Assembly (NCBI RefSeq): GCF_000712075.1
Contig: NZ_JONW01000006.1
Location: forward strand, 248,001 to 312,000
Direction of reading: 5' to 3'
DNA from: Caulobacter sp. UNC358MFTsu5.1
GTDB lineage: Bacteria; Pseudomonadota; Alphaproteobacteria; Caulobacterales; Caulobacteraceae
Length of the DNA stretch: 64,000 nucleotides
Below the pieces are notes generated by a model. It was not told the origin of the DNA. It was given only the letters and a program-made list of their open reading frames with translations, and searched no databases. The position numbers and the translations under genes were made by a program. Shown here piece by piece: positions 1-8,273 of the stretch (within the stretch, counting starts at the first letter, position 1; each line of letters opens with the position of its first letter).

Positions 1-102
1 CCGCGCCAGGGCCCCGAGGCCGCGTAACCCAGGGTTGTCGCCGGCGCGAAGTCGGTCCAGGATCGCCGCCGATTGGCGCGGGTAGGCGTTTCGGGGGCGT
101 GC

Positions 103-1332
103 ATGGTCAAGGAACGGATTGGTCTGCTGGACTCGCTGCGGGGTCTGGCGGTGCTGGGCATCCTGTTGTGCAACATCCCGATCGCGGCCGAGCCGCACTC
201 GGTGGCCACCAGCCTCACCCTGTGGCCGCTGGGCATGGAACCCGCGTCGGTGGCCGTCTGGTGGGTCACCCAGGTGTTCTTCCAGCAGAAGTTCTATTCG
301 ATGTTCGCCATGCTGTTCGGCGGCTCGATCCTGATGGTCGGCGGCGACGGCGCGGGCGCCGACGCCGGGGAGCGCCGGCGGATCCTGATCCTGCGCCTGG
401 TCAGCCTGCTGGCCATCGGTCTGTTCCATGGGTTCGTGATCTGGCAGGGCGACGTGCTCAACACCTATGCGGTGGTCGGCCTGCTGGTGCTGTGGGCCCG
501 GTCTTGGCCGGCCAAGCGCCTGCTGCAGGCGGGGATCGCCGTGCACCTGTCGCTGTCGGGCTGGTCGGCGTGGAAGCTGCTGCAGCACGCGGCCCAGGGC
601 GGCGCGGACCCCTCGGCGGCCGAGATGGCCAAGTTCCTGGGCAAGGTCCACGCCGACAGCGTCCAGTACGCCGGGACCTTCCAGCAGTCCTTCGTCCAGA
701 ACGCCCGGGACTTCTGGGACTTCACCTTCAGTTCGTTCACCACCTGGCCGCAGACCTGGCCGATCCTGGTGCTGTCGCTGATGCTGATCGGCATGGGCCT
801 CTACAAGCTGGGCGTCCTGAGCGGCAAGGCGTCCGGCGGCGTCTACAAGGCCCTGATCGGGGCGGGTCTGGGCGCCCTGGCGATCGTCGGCATGGCCGAG
901 ACGCTCTACATGGTCCTGCCCGATCATCCCTGGGCGCCGCGCGCCCTGGCCCGCTGGCTGCAGAGCGCCACCGCGCCCGTGGTCAGCCTGGGCTATGTGA
1001 GTCTGATGGTCATGGCGACGCGGACCCGGGTCTGGAAGGCGATCCCCGCCGTCCTGGCCCCCGTGGGCCAGATGGCCTTCACCAACTACCTGACCCAGTC
1101 GATCCTGATGACGGCGCTGCTGTACGGCGGACGCGGGCCGGGCCTGTACAACAGGCTCGACCGGCCGGGCCTGGCCGCCGCCGTCGCGACGATCTGGCTG
1201 ATCCAGATCCTGTGGTCGCACTGGTGGATGGCCCGCTTCACCATGGGGCCGCTGGAATGGCTGTGGCGGCTGGCCTATCGCGGCCCCATGCCCCTGCGCC
1301 GGGCGCGCGGGGCGGCGACGGTCCCGGCCTAG
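103..1332 (+). CDS. DUF418-type multi-pass membrane protein
   Basis: 409-residue inner-membrane protein. It opens with a short cytoplasmic arm (KERIGLLDSLRGLAVLGILLCN) of the kind that starts DUF418 and acyltransferase-like membrane proteins. Many hydrophobic segments follow, and a DUF418-like C-terminal half carries a Gly-Gln-Met-Ala-Phe-Thr-Asn-Tyr stretch near residue 325. The family is widespread, with no agreed reaction; a transport or acyl-transfer role is only inferred. The frame opens earlier with TTG at 73, but ATG 103 puts the conserved N-terminus first, so it is preferred. The gene downstream is convergent. Confidence 0.8.
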   Translation: MVKERIGLLDSLRGLAVLGILLCNIPIAAEPHSVATSLTLWPLGMEPASVAVWWVTQVFFQQKFYSMFAMLFGGSILMVGGDGAGADAGERRRILILRLVSLLAIGLFHGFVIWQGDVLNTYAVVGLLVLWARSWPAKRLLQAGIAVHLSLSGWSAWKLLQHAAQGGADPSAAEMAKFLGKVHADSVQYAGTFQQSFVQNARDFWDFTFSSFTTWPQTWPILVLSLMLIGMGLYKLGVLSGKASGGVYKALIGAGLGALAIVGMAETLYMVLPDHPWAPRALARWLQSATAPVVSLGYVSLMVMATRTRVWKAIPAVLAPVGQMAFTNYLTQSILMTALLYGGRGPGLYNRLDRPGLAAAVATIWLIQILWSHWWMARFTMGPLEWLWRLAYRGPMPLRRARGAATVPA

Positions 1333-1345
1333 CCGGACGTCCCGG

Positions 1346-1690
1346 TCAGCCTGCCGGGCGCGACTTGAGGAAGGTGTCGATCGCGGTGTTGATCACGCTG
1401 ACGGTCACCGCGTCGCGCAGGCGCTGGGCCTCGGCCTGGCTGATGCCGGCGGCGGTGTAGCCGGCGATCTCGGTCAGGTCGGTCTCGCCCTTCACCAGGT
1501 TCTCGAATTCGGCCTGGGTCAGCTGGCCCGCCGCCAACTGGCCCGTCCAGAGCGCCAGATTGACCTTGGCCTTGTCGAGCGCGGCCTCGGCCATGGCTTT
1601 CACCTGGTCGGAATAGCCGTCGAAGCTGTCCTTGCCCAGGACGGTGAGGTTGGCCTTGGCGGCCGCCAGGAAATCGTCGAACTGGCTCAT
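1346..1690 (-). CDS. Small helical protein, partner of the upstream lipoprotein
   Basis: 114 residues, Ala- and Asp-rich, predicted mostly alpha-helical, with no signal peptide and no family I recognise. The start ATG overlaps the stop of the upstream lipoprotein gene (ATGA, 4 bp), so the two are almost certainly translationally coupled. A similar arrangement (lipoprotein followed by a small soluble helical protein) recurs at 25.1-25.9 kb. The frame is open further upstream, but that part is antisense-like sequence within the lipoprotein gene. Function unknown. Confidence 0.7.
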   Translation of the reverse strand: MSQFDDFLAAAKANLTVLGKDSFDGYSDQVKAMAEAALDKAKVNLALWTGQLAAGQLTQAEFENLVKGETDLTEIAGYTAAGISQAEAQRLRDAVTVSVINTAIDTFLKSRPAG

Positions 1691-2151
1691 GACGCGCCGC
1701 CTTCCTCGGGTTGGCCGCAAGAGGTGGTCTGGGCCTTGTTGGCCTCCAGGCACAGGATGTAGTCGAACGCCCGGCCGATCTGGATCTTCTTCTGGTCGCG
1801 GAAAGCCGGACCCAGCGTGCCCTGGCTCTGCCACAGGGCGATCGTGCCGCCGTAGAGCGCGCGGTTCGGGTCGCGCAGCACGTCCCACTGCCGGGCCGAC
1901 AGGGCGTTGAGCGGATCGGCGGCCGCCGCGCTGGCCGCCGCGTCGATCTTCGCGGTCAGGGCTGTCACCTCGGCGGCGTGGTTGGCGTAGGGATCGCCCG
2001 CCACGTCCAGCAGCGACAGGGTCTGGGCCTTCAGGCTGGCGGCGGTGGCCTGGGCGACGGGATTGGGCGGCGGGGCCACGGGCGCGCAGGCGACGGGCGC
2101 CAGCAAAAGGGTCAGGACGAGCGCGGACCGCGCTATCGACGCCAGCTTCAT
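1687..2151 (-). CDS. Small lipoprotein, unknown function
   Basis: 154 residues. ATG 2151 gives a signal peptide (MKLASIARSALVLTLLLAP) ending in a Val-Ala-Cys lipobox, so a lipid-anchored envelope protein is predicted. The mature part is Ala-rich and helical, with two Cys near the C-terminus (Ile-Leu-Cys-Leu-Glu and Thr-Ser-Cys) that could form a disulfide. The longer GTG-type start at 2205 would place 18 charged residues before the signal peptide and is rejected. First gene of a two-gene unit with the 114-residue protein. No family recognised. Confidence 0.75.
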   Translation of the reverse strand: MKLASIARSALVLTLLLAPVACAPVAPPPNPVAQATAASLKAQTLSLLDVAGDPYANHAAEVTALTAKIDAAASAAAADPLNALSARQWDVLRDPNRALYGGTIALWQSQGTLGPAFRDQKKIQIGRAFDYILCLEANKAQTTSCGQPEEGGAS

Positions 2152-2239
2152 GAGAGACCTCCCGCGAGACGACGCAAGCCTGGCACACAATCGCGCCATC
2201 CACAATCTTCACGGGAGTGACGTGGGCGCCGGACCGGGC

Positions 2240-2995
2240 TCAGAGGTTGCGGACGATGCCCAGCGCCTTGGCGAAATAGGTCTGGGTCTGGCTGAACAGG
2301 TCCGGGCGGTAGCGGGCCCGCGGGTCATTGGCGCGGTCGTCGTCGAAGGCGTGGGTGGCGTCGGGATAGAAGACCGTGTCCACCGCCAGGCCGTCGCGCT
2401 TCAGGCGCTCCAGCGCCTTCTGCGGATATTTCCAGCCGACCACCTGGTCCTTGCCGCCGACCACGGAGAACACCTTCGGGCCCTGGCCCCAGCCGCGGCT
2501 GGCGGTGAGGGAGGGGTAGGCCGCGTACGGATAGACCAGCAGGGCGCCCTTGACGCGGGTCCGCAGCTTCAGCGGATCGGCGTCGGCGATCCCGGTGGCG
2601 CGGGCGGCGTTCACGCCGATCGCATAGCCGTCCATGATCGACCAGCCGCCATGGCTCCAGCCGGCCAGGAACACGCGCTGGGCGTCGGCCCAGGGCTGGC
2701 GCTCCAGCCAGGCCAGCATGGCGAAGATGTCGGCCGAGCGCTTGAGGCCCTGCAGCGTCATGCCCGTGCAGACGAACAGCTTGCCGTCCAGGGTGGACAT
2801 GCCGCGCGGCTTGAAGCTGTCGACCACCACGGCGGCCCAGCCGGCCTGCACCGCCACCTGGGCGTAGGTCTCCAGGAACGGGGTCTTGCCGCCGCAGCCG
2901 TGCAGGATCAGGGCGACCGGAAACGGACCCGGTCCCGCGGGCTTGAAGACCTTCGAGGCGTCGGCGACCTTGGTTCCCCAGTCGGCGCTCAGCAT
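2240..2995 (-). CDS. Dienelactone hydrolase-like alpha/beta hydrolase
   Basis: 251 residues. An oxyanion-side HGCGG is at 32-36 and the nucleophile elbow GWSHGG is at 112-117 (Ser114). Asp183 (GGKDQVVGW) and His215 (DATHAFDDD) complete a catalytic triad. This is the dienelactone hydrolase layout, although that family normally uses Cys as nucleophile, so the substrate is likely a generic ester or lactone. There is no signal peptide from this start. The 15 bases at the start codon (2981-2995) are repeated exactly at 2998-3012. The upstream copy's ATG runs into a TGA after seven codons, so the functional start is taken as 2995. A signal-bearing N-terminus may have been lost. Confidence 0.8.
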   Translation of the reverse strand: MLSADWGTKVADASKVFKPAGPGPFPVALILHGCGGKTPFLETYAQVAVQAGWAAVVVDSFKPRGMSTLDGKLFVCTGMTLQGLKRSADIFAMLAWLERQPWADAQRVFLAGWSHGGWSIMDGYAIGVNAARATGIADADPLKLRTRVKGALLVYPYAAYPSLTASRGWGQGPKVFSVVGGKDQVVGWKYPQKALERLKRDGLAVDTVFYPDATHAFDDDRANDPRARYRPDLFSQTQTYFAKALGIVRNL

Positions 2996-3012
2996 AAGTC
3001 GGCGCTCAGCAT
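2981..3012. repeat. 15-bp tandem duplication across the start codon of the hydrolase gene
   Basis: The block gtcggcgctcagcat is at 2981-2995 and again at 2998-3012, separated by two bases. On the coding strand each copy reads ATGCTGAGCGCCGAC. The 17-bp period puts the upstream ATG out of frame with the gene, and it terminates after a few codons. Confidence 0.85.
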
Positions 3013-3115
3013 GCGATCCTACGGCGCCCCCGCGCGAAAGTTCCGGCGGTCAGCATGGTCGAACGGCGGCGGAAACTCAATTTCTTTGGCCGTCTGGGGT
3101 CTGCGGCCCGAGACC

Positions 3116-4612
3116 TCAGATTTCCTGGTTGTACGCGCCGACCCGGTCGCCCAGGCGCGGCTTCACCTCCTGGCGGAACAGGGCGCGCATGTCGTCCTCG
3201 GAGCGGGTGCTCTCGACCACCACCACGACCTCGGGCTTGTTGGACGAGGCGCGGACCAGCACCCAGGAGCCGTCCTCCAGCTGGACCCGCGCGCCGTTGA
3301 CGGTGATCACCTCGGTGATCTTCCGCCCCAGGATCGAGCCGCCGGCCGCGAACAGGTCCTGGTATTCCTTCACCACCTCGTCGACGACGCCGTACTTCGC
3401 CTCGTCGGCGCAGCGGGGGCTCATGGTCAGGGAGGTGAAGGCCGTGGGCAGGGCCTTGCGAAGGTCCGACAGCTTCACGCCGCGATTGCGGTCCAGCATG
3501 GCCAGGATGGCGGCGGCGGCGCTCAGGCCGCAGTCGTAGCCGCGGCCCAGATCGCCGTTCATGAAGAAGTGGCCGCTCTTCTCGAAGCCGGCCAGGGCCC
3601 CCAGCTCGGCGCTCTTGCGCTTGAGGTAGCTGTGGCCGGTCTTCCAGTAGACCACCTTGCAGCCGTGGGCGGCCAGGATCGGGTCGGTGGCGAAGAGGCC
3701 GGTGGATTTGACGTCGACCACGAAGGTCGCGCCCGGGTGCAGCGGGGCCAGGTCGCGGGCCAGGATCAGGCCCATCTTGTCGGCGAAGATCTCGACGCCC
3801 TCGTCGTCGACCACGCCGCAGCGGTCGCCGTCTCCGTCGAAGCCGAAGGCCAGGTCGGCCCCCTGCGCGCGCACGGCGTCCGCCATCGCGTGCAGCATGG
3901 CGGCGTCTTCCGGGTTCGGATTGTATTTCGGGAAGGTGTAGTCGAGCTCGGCGTCCAGGCCGATCACCTCGGAGACGCCCATGCGCCGGAGGCCGTCGAC
4001 CGCGAAGGCGCCGGCCGTGCCGTTGCCGCAGGCGGCGATCACCTTCAGCGGCCGGGTGAGGCGGACGCGGCTCGCGACGTCGGCCAGATAGCGCTCGGCC
4101 TCGCCTTCGACGCGGACCAGCTTGCCGCCGTCGCGTTCGACGAACTGGCCGGAGAGCACGATCGCCTTCACGCGGGCCATCTCGTCGGGGCCGAAGGTCA
4201 GGGGCCTCTGGGCGCCCATCTTCACCCCGGTCCAGCCGTTCTCGTTGTGGCTGGCGGTGACCATGGCCACGCAGGGGATGTCCAGGTCGAACTGGGCGAA
4301 ATAGGCGGTGGGCGATAGGCTGAGGCCGATGTCGTGCACCTCGCAGCCGGCGCTCATCAGGCCCAGGGTCAGGGCCTGCTTGATCGACAGCGAATAGCTC
4401 CGGAAGTCGTGGCCGACCACGATCCGGGAATGGCCCAGCTCGTGGATGTAGGTCCCCAGACCCAGACCCAGGGCCTGGACGCCCAGCAGGTTGATCTCGG
4501 ACCCGAACAGCCAGCGCGCGTCGTATTCCCGAAACCCCGTGGCCTTGACCAGGGGCTCGTTCTCGTAGGCGACGGTGTTGGGAACGAGGTCGGCGCGGGG
4601 TGTGGGGAGCAT
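3116..4612 (-). CDS. manB: Phosphomannomutase/phosphoglucomutase
   Basis: 498-residue cytoplasmic alpha-D-phosphohexomutase. It interconverts hexose 6-phosphate and 1-phosphate to feed GDP-mannose or UDP-glucose synthesis. All four landmarks are visible: the phosphoserine loop TASHNENGW (Ser121), the metal loop DGDGDR (259-264), the sugar loop FEKSGHFF (343-350) and the C-terminal phosphate-binding RASSNKPE near residue 457. Length matches the PMM/PGM subfamily. The product could feed the polysaccharide locus 32 kb away. Followed closely by purH on the same strand. The symbol is by family; specificity for mannose versus glucose cannot be read from sequence. Confidence 0.88.
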   Translation of the reverse strand: MLPTPRADLVPNTVAYENEPLVKATGFREYDARWLFGSEINLLGVQALGLGLGTYIHELGHSRIVVGHDFRSYSLSIKQALTLGLMSAGCEVHDIGLSLSPTAYFAQFDLDIPCVAMVTASHNENGWTGVKMGAQRPLTFGPDEMARVKAIVLSGQFVERDGGKLVRVEGEAERYLADVASRVRLTRPLKVIAACGNGTAGAFAVDGLRRMGVSEVIGLDAELDYTFPKYNPNPEDAAMLHAMADAVRAQGADLAFGFDGDGDRCGVVDDEGVEIFADKMGLILARDLAPLHPGATFVVDVKSTGLFATDPILAAHGCKVVYWKTGHSYLKRKSAELGALAGFEKSGHFFMNGDLGRGYDCGLSAAAAILAMLDRNRGVKLSDLRKALPTAFTSLTMSPRCADEAKYGVVDEVVKEYQDLFAAGGSILGRKITEVITVNGARVQLEDGSWVLVRASSNKPEVVVVVESTRSEDDMRALFRQEVKPRLGDRVGAYNQEI

Positions 4613-4673
4613 CGAGGCTGCTTCGAAAGTCTTCGTACAGCCCTAGCTACCACACCCCGCCCGCTGTCGCAGA

Positions 4674-6263
4674 CTAGTGTCGGAACACCCGCACGCCGGT
4701 GAAGGCCATGGTCAGGCCCAGCTTGTCGGCGGCCTCGATCACCTCGGGGTCGCGCATTGAGCCGCCCGGCTGGATGATCGCCGTCGCCCCGGCCTCGGCG
4801 GCCTGGATCAGGCCGTCCGCGAACGGGAAGAAGGCTTCCGAGGCGCAGGCGCAGCCCTTCAGGTCCAGGCCGAAGTCGGCGGCGCGCAGGGCCGCGATCC
4901 GGGCCGAGTCCTTGCGGTTCATCTGGCCGGCCCCGACGCCCAGGGTCTGGCCGGCGCGGGCGTAGACGATGGCGTTGGACTTGACGTGCTTGCCGACGGT
5001 GAAGGCGAACAGCATGTCGCGCACTTCCTCGTCCGTGGGCTGACGCTGGGTGACGATCTTCAGGTCGGAGGCGGTGATGCGCGCGTCATCACGGGATTGC
5101 ACCAGGAAGCCGCCGGCCACCGACTTGAAGGTGTCGCCGGTCGACAGGGCGTCCGGCAGGCCGCCGGTGACCAGCAGGCGCAGGTTCTTCTTGGCGGCGA
5201 ACACGGCGACGGCGTCGTCGTCGGCTTCCGGGGCGATCACCACCTCGGTGAAGATCTCGACCATGGCCTCGGCCGCCTCGCGGGTCAGGCGGCTGTTGAC
5301 GGCGACGATGCCGCCGAAGGCGCTGGTGGGATCGCAGGCCAGGGCCCGCTCATAGGCCTCGCGCTGGGTCTTGCCGACGGCCACGCCGCAGGGATTGGCG
5401 TGCTTGATGATCGCCACGGCCGGGCCCTGGGCCGGATCGAACTCGGCGATCAGCTCGAAGGCCGCGTCGGTGTCGTTGATATTGTTGTAGCTGAGTTCCT
5501 TGCCCTGCAGCTGGGTGGCCGTGGCCACGCCCGGACGCGGGTTGGGGAAGGCGTAGAAGGCCGCCTTCTGGTGCGGGTTCTCGCCGTAGCGCATGGTCTG
5601 GCGCAGTTCGCCGGCGATGCTCTTCCGGGCCGGGAAGTCCTGACCCAGCTGGGCGGCGAACCAGCCGCTGATGGCCGCGTCGTAGGCCGCCGTGCGGGCA
5701 TAGGCGCGAGCGGCCAGGGTCTTGCGCAGGACCAGGGTGGTCCCGCCGGCCTTCAGGGCCTCCAGCACTTCGGCGAGGTCCGATGGGTCGGTGCAGACGG
5801 CGACATAGCCGTGGTTCTTGGCCGCCGAGCGGATCATGGCCGGGCCGCCGATGTCGATGTTCTCGACGCACTCCTCGTAGGAACCGCCCTTCGCGACCGT
5901 GGCCTCGAACGGATAGAGGTTCACGTACAGGATATCGATGCCGCCGATGCCGTGGTCGGCCATGGCCTTGGCGTGCTCGGGGGCGTCGCGCACGCCCAGC
6001 AGCCCGCCGTGCACGATCGGGTGCAGGGTCTTGACCCGGCCGTCCATCATCTCGGGGAAGCCCGTCAGGTCCGAGACGTCCTTGACCGGCAGGCCGGCCG
6101 CGGCGATGGCGGCCTTGGTGCCGCCGGTCGAGACCAGCTCGACGCCCGCCTCGTGCAGGACCTTGGCGGCCTCGACCAGGCCGGTCTTGTCGGAGACCGA
6201 CAGCAGGGCGCGCTTGGGGGCGACGAGATCGGGGGCGGACGGATAGTCGGGGGCGGCGGGCAC
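4674..6263 (-). CDS. purH: Bifunctional AICAR transformylase/IMP cyclohydrolase PurH
   Basis: 529 residues, last two steps of de novo purine synthesis. The N-terminal IMP cyclohydrolase (MGS-like) domain begins at [13 protein letters not shown]. The C-terminal AICAR transformylase domain contains [11 protein letters not shown] and ends in the typical [13 protein letters not shown]. The frame is open to 6353, but GTG 6263 is chosen because AGGAGT sits six bases upstream and the family N-terminus starts there; the extra 30 residues are low-quality sequence. No purine riboswitch is seen in the leader. Confidence 0.95.
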   Translation of the reverse strand: MPAAPDYPSAPDLVAPKRALLSVSDKTGLVEAAKVLHEAGVELVSTGGTKAAIAAAGLPVKDVSDLTGFPEMMDGRVKTLHPIVHGGLLGVRDAPEHAKAMADHGIGGIDILYVNLYPFEATVAKGGSYEECVENIDIGGPAMIRSAAKNHGYVAVCTDPSDLAEVLEALKAGGTTLVLRKTLAARAYARTAAYDAAISGWFAAQLGQDFPARKSIAGELRQTMRYGENPHQKAAFYAFPNPRPGVATATQLQGKELSYNNINDTDAAFELIAEFDPAQGPAVAIIKHANPCGVAVGKTQREAYERALACDPTSAFGGIVAVNSRLTREAAEAMVEIFTEVVIAPEADDDAVAVFAAKKNLRLLVTGGLPDALSTGDTFKSVAGGFLVQSRDDARITASDLKIVTQRQPTDEEVRDMLFAFTVGKHVKSNAIVYARAGQTLGVGAGQMNRKDSARIAALRAADFGLDLKGCACASEAFFPFADGLIQAAEAGATAIIQPGGSMRDPEVIEAADKLGLTMAFTGVRVFRH

Positions 6264-6442
6264 GGCGGACTCCTGGCTGGTCTGGTTGGACGAGAAAACG
6301 GAGCCCAGGCGCGCGGCATATGAGGTCCGCGCTCCCCGATGGTTGCCCATCACTAGCGCCAGTCACGCGAACGCGCGGAAAATACGGGGGAGGCGAGAGG
6401 AGTCAATCGGGGTCGGGGCCTCCTCCACAGGGGGAGACCGGG

Positions 6443-8170
6443 CTACCCCAGCCGCACCGGCAGCACCGCCCGCGCGCCGTCCGCCGCGAAGGTCAGTTCC
6501 GGCCGGCCGCCCAGGTCGCCGGCCAGGCCGCGCTCCAGCAGGCGGGTGCCGAAGCCCCGGCGTTCGGGGGGGCGCACCGGCGGCCCGCCGCGCTCGGTCC
6601 ATCTCAGGACCGCCCGGTCCTCGGCCGTCTGCTCCCAGGCGACGTCCACCCGGCCTCCCGCCGCCGACAGGGCGCCGTACTTGGCCGCGTTGGTGGCCAG
6701 CTCGTGCACGGCCAGGGCCAGGGACAGGGCGGTGCTGGCGCCCACCCGCAGGGCGGGGCCGCTGACCGCCACCCGGTCGGGATCCTGGTCGTCGACGAAC
6801 GGCGCCAGGCCCTGGCGGACGATGTCGTCCAGCGCCGCGCCCTCCCAGCTCTCGCGGGTCAGCACGTCGTGGACGGCCGACATCGCCAGCAGCCGCCCGA
6901 TCAGCCGCTCGCGCACGGCCTCGACCGCCTCTTCCGGCCGCAGGGTCTGGCGGACGATCGACTGGACCGAGGCCAGGGTGTTCTTCACGCGGTGGTTCAG
7001 CTCGTTGATCAGCAGGCGCTGACGGGCCTGGGCCGTCTTGGTCTCGGTCATGTCCATCGCCATGCCGATATAGCCCTGGAACTGACCCTGGGCGTCGATC
7101 TGCGGCCGGGCGTTGGCGACCATCCAGCGATAGTTTCCGTCGCCTCCCAGGAACCGCGCCTCGAAGCCGTAGGCCGTCGGCCCGCCCTCGGCGGTGCGCG
7201 CCGCCGCCCGTCGGGCGCCGACCCCGGGGATGTCGTCGGGATGGATCAGGCCGATCCAGGCGTCGCCCAGCAGGTCGGCCGGCGCCACCCCGGTGTATTC
7301 GCCGAAGGCTTCGTTGGCGAAGGTGATCCCGCCCTCCACCGAGGTCATCCACACCGGGGCCGGCGCGGAATCGGCCATGGCGCGGAACCGGGCCTCGCCC
7401 TCGCGCAGGCGTTCCTCGGCGCGCTTGCGTTCGGTGATGTCGGTGTGCACGCCGATCCATTCGCGGATCGAGCCGTCGGCCTCCAGGGCGGCGACGGCGC
7501 GGATGGCGAAGTCGCGCCACACCCCGTCGTGGCGACGCACCCGATGCTCGAAGGTGAAGGGGCCGCCCCGGGCGACGGCCTCGTTCCACGCCCGGATCGT
7601 CGGCTCGGCGTCGTCGGGATGGACGGCGTCGGCCCAGCCGAAGCCCTGATAGTCGTCGTGCGCCTGGCCGGTCAGGCTGGCCCAGCCGGGCTGGTCGCCG
7701 ACCATCCGGCCCGAGGCGTCGTTGGTCCACAGGATGCCGTCGACGGCGCCGATGGCGGCGCGGAACCGCGCCTCGCTGGCGGCCAGCCGTTCATGCACCT
7801 CGACCCGGTCGGTGATGTCGCGGATGAAGCCCAGGAACAGGGGAGCGTCCGGATCGCCGAACGCGGCCAGGGACACCTCGATCGGGATTTCGCTGCCGTT
7901 CTTGCGCACCGCCATCAGCTGCGAGCCCTGGCGCGCGGCCGGCGGCTCGGCCAGGGCCAGGCGCTTGGTCAGCAGTTGCCGGTAGTGGGCCTGATGGCGC
8001 AGCGGGGCCAGCAGGTCGATCAGGCCCCGGCCCAGGACCTCGTCGCGCGGCCAGCCGAAGGCCGCCTCGGCGCGGGCGTTCCAGTCCAGGATCGCGCCCT
8101 TGGCGTCCATGACGATGACGGGGTCGATCGCGGTGTTCAGGATGGGCCGCAGGGCGGCGAGGCTCGACAT
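6443..8170 (-). CDS. Triple-PAS HWE-family sensor histidine kinase
   Basis: 575 residues, no transmembrane segment, so a cytoplasmic sensor. Three PAS domains are seen at about 5-125, 132-250 and 258-378, the last two followed by PAC-type tails (ITERKR, MTETKT). The HWE-type dimerisation and phosphotransfer box is LINELNHRVKNTLASVQ (His393). The ATPase part has VHELATNAAKYGAL (His489-Glu490, Asn494), a WTE motif at 524-526 and GFGTRLLER. His-Glu in the N-box plus WxE define the HWE family, typical of alphaproteobacteria. ATG 8170 has a GGGAGGGG Shine-Dalgarno. No response regulator is adjacent. The ligand is unknown; light, redox or small molecules are all possible. Confidence 0.9.
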   Translation of the reverse strand: MSSLAALRPILNTAIDPVIVMDAKGAILDWNARAEAAFGWPRDEVLGRGLIDLLAPLRHQAHYRQLLTKRLALAEPPAARQGSQLMAVRKNGSEIPIEVSLAAFGDPDAPLFLGFIRDITDRVEVHERLAASEARFRAAIGAVDGILWTNDASGRMVGDQPGWASLTGQAHDDYQGFGWADAVHPDDAEPTIRAWNEAVARGGPFTFEHRVRRHDGVWRDFAIRAVAALEADGSIREWIGVHTDITERKRAEERLREGEARFRAMADSAPAPVWMTSVEGGITFANEAFGEYTGVAPADLLGDAWIGLIHPDDIPGVGARRAAARTAEGGPTAYGFEARFLGGDGNYRWMVANARPQIDAQGQFQGYIGMAMDMTETKTAQARQRLLINELNHRVKNTLASVQSIVRQTLRPEEAVEAVRERLIGRLLAMSAVHDVLTRESWEGAALDDIVRQGLAPFVDDQDPDRVAVSGPALRVGASTALSLALAVHELATNAAKYGALSAAGGRVDVAWEQTAEDRAVLRWTERGGPPVRPPERRGFGTRLLERGLAGDLGGRPELTFAADGARAVLPVRLG

Positions 8171-8273
8171 CTGCCCCTCCCTCAGCCGACGCGGTCGAAA
8201 ACAGCTACAGGACAGGGTGGGAGCTGTGAATTCCGCGCTCCGACGGGCGCGTGGGACGTAATGTCGCAGGGGA

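Noticed and set aside
1-104. Possible divergent gene start on the minus strand opposite the DUF418 start
   Set aside because: Two minus-strand frames are open to the window edge, but only about 34 codons are visible and no motif or Shine-Dalgarno supports either.
2045-4318. 757-residue open frame antisense to the hydrolase and phosphomannomutase genes
   Set aside because: It is rich in Gly, Ala, His, Gln and Arg with no domain, and mirrors two well-supported genes. High GC makes such open antisense frames common here.
6264-6442. Possible purine riboswitch upstream of purH
   Set aside because: I found no conserved riboswitch core or suitable stem architecture in the leader.
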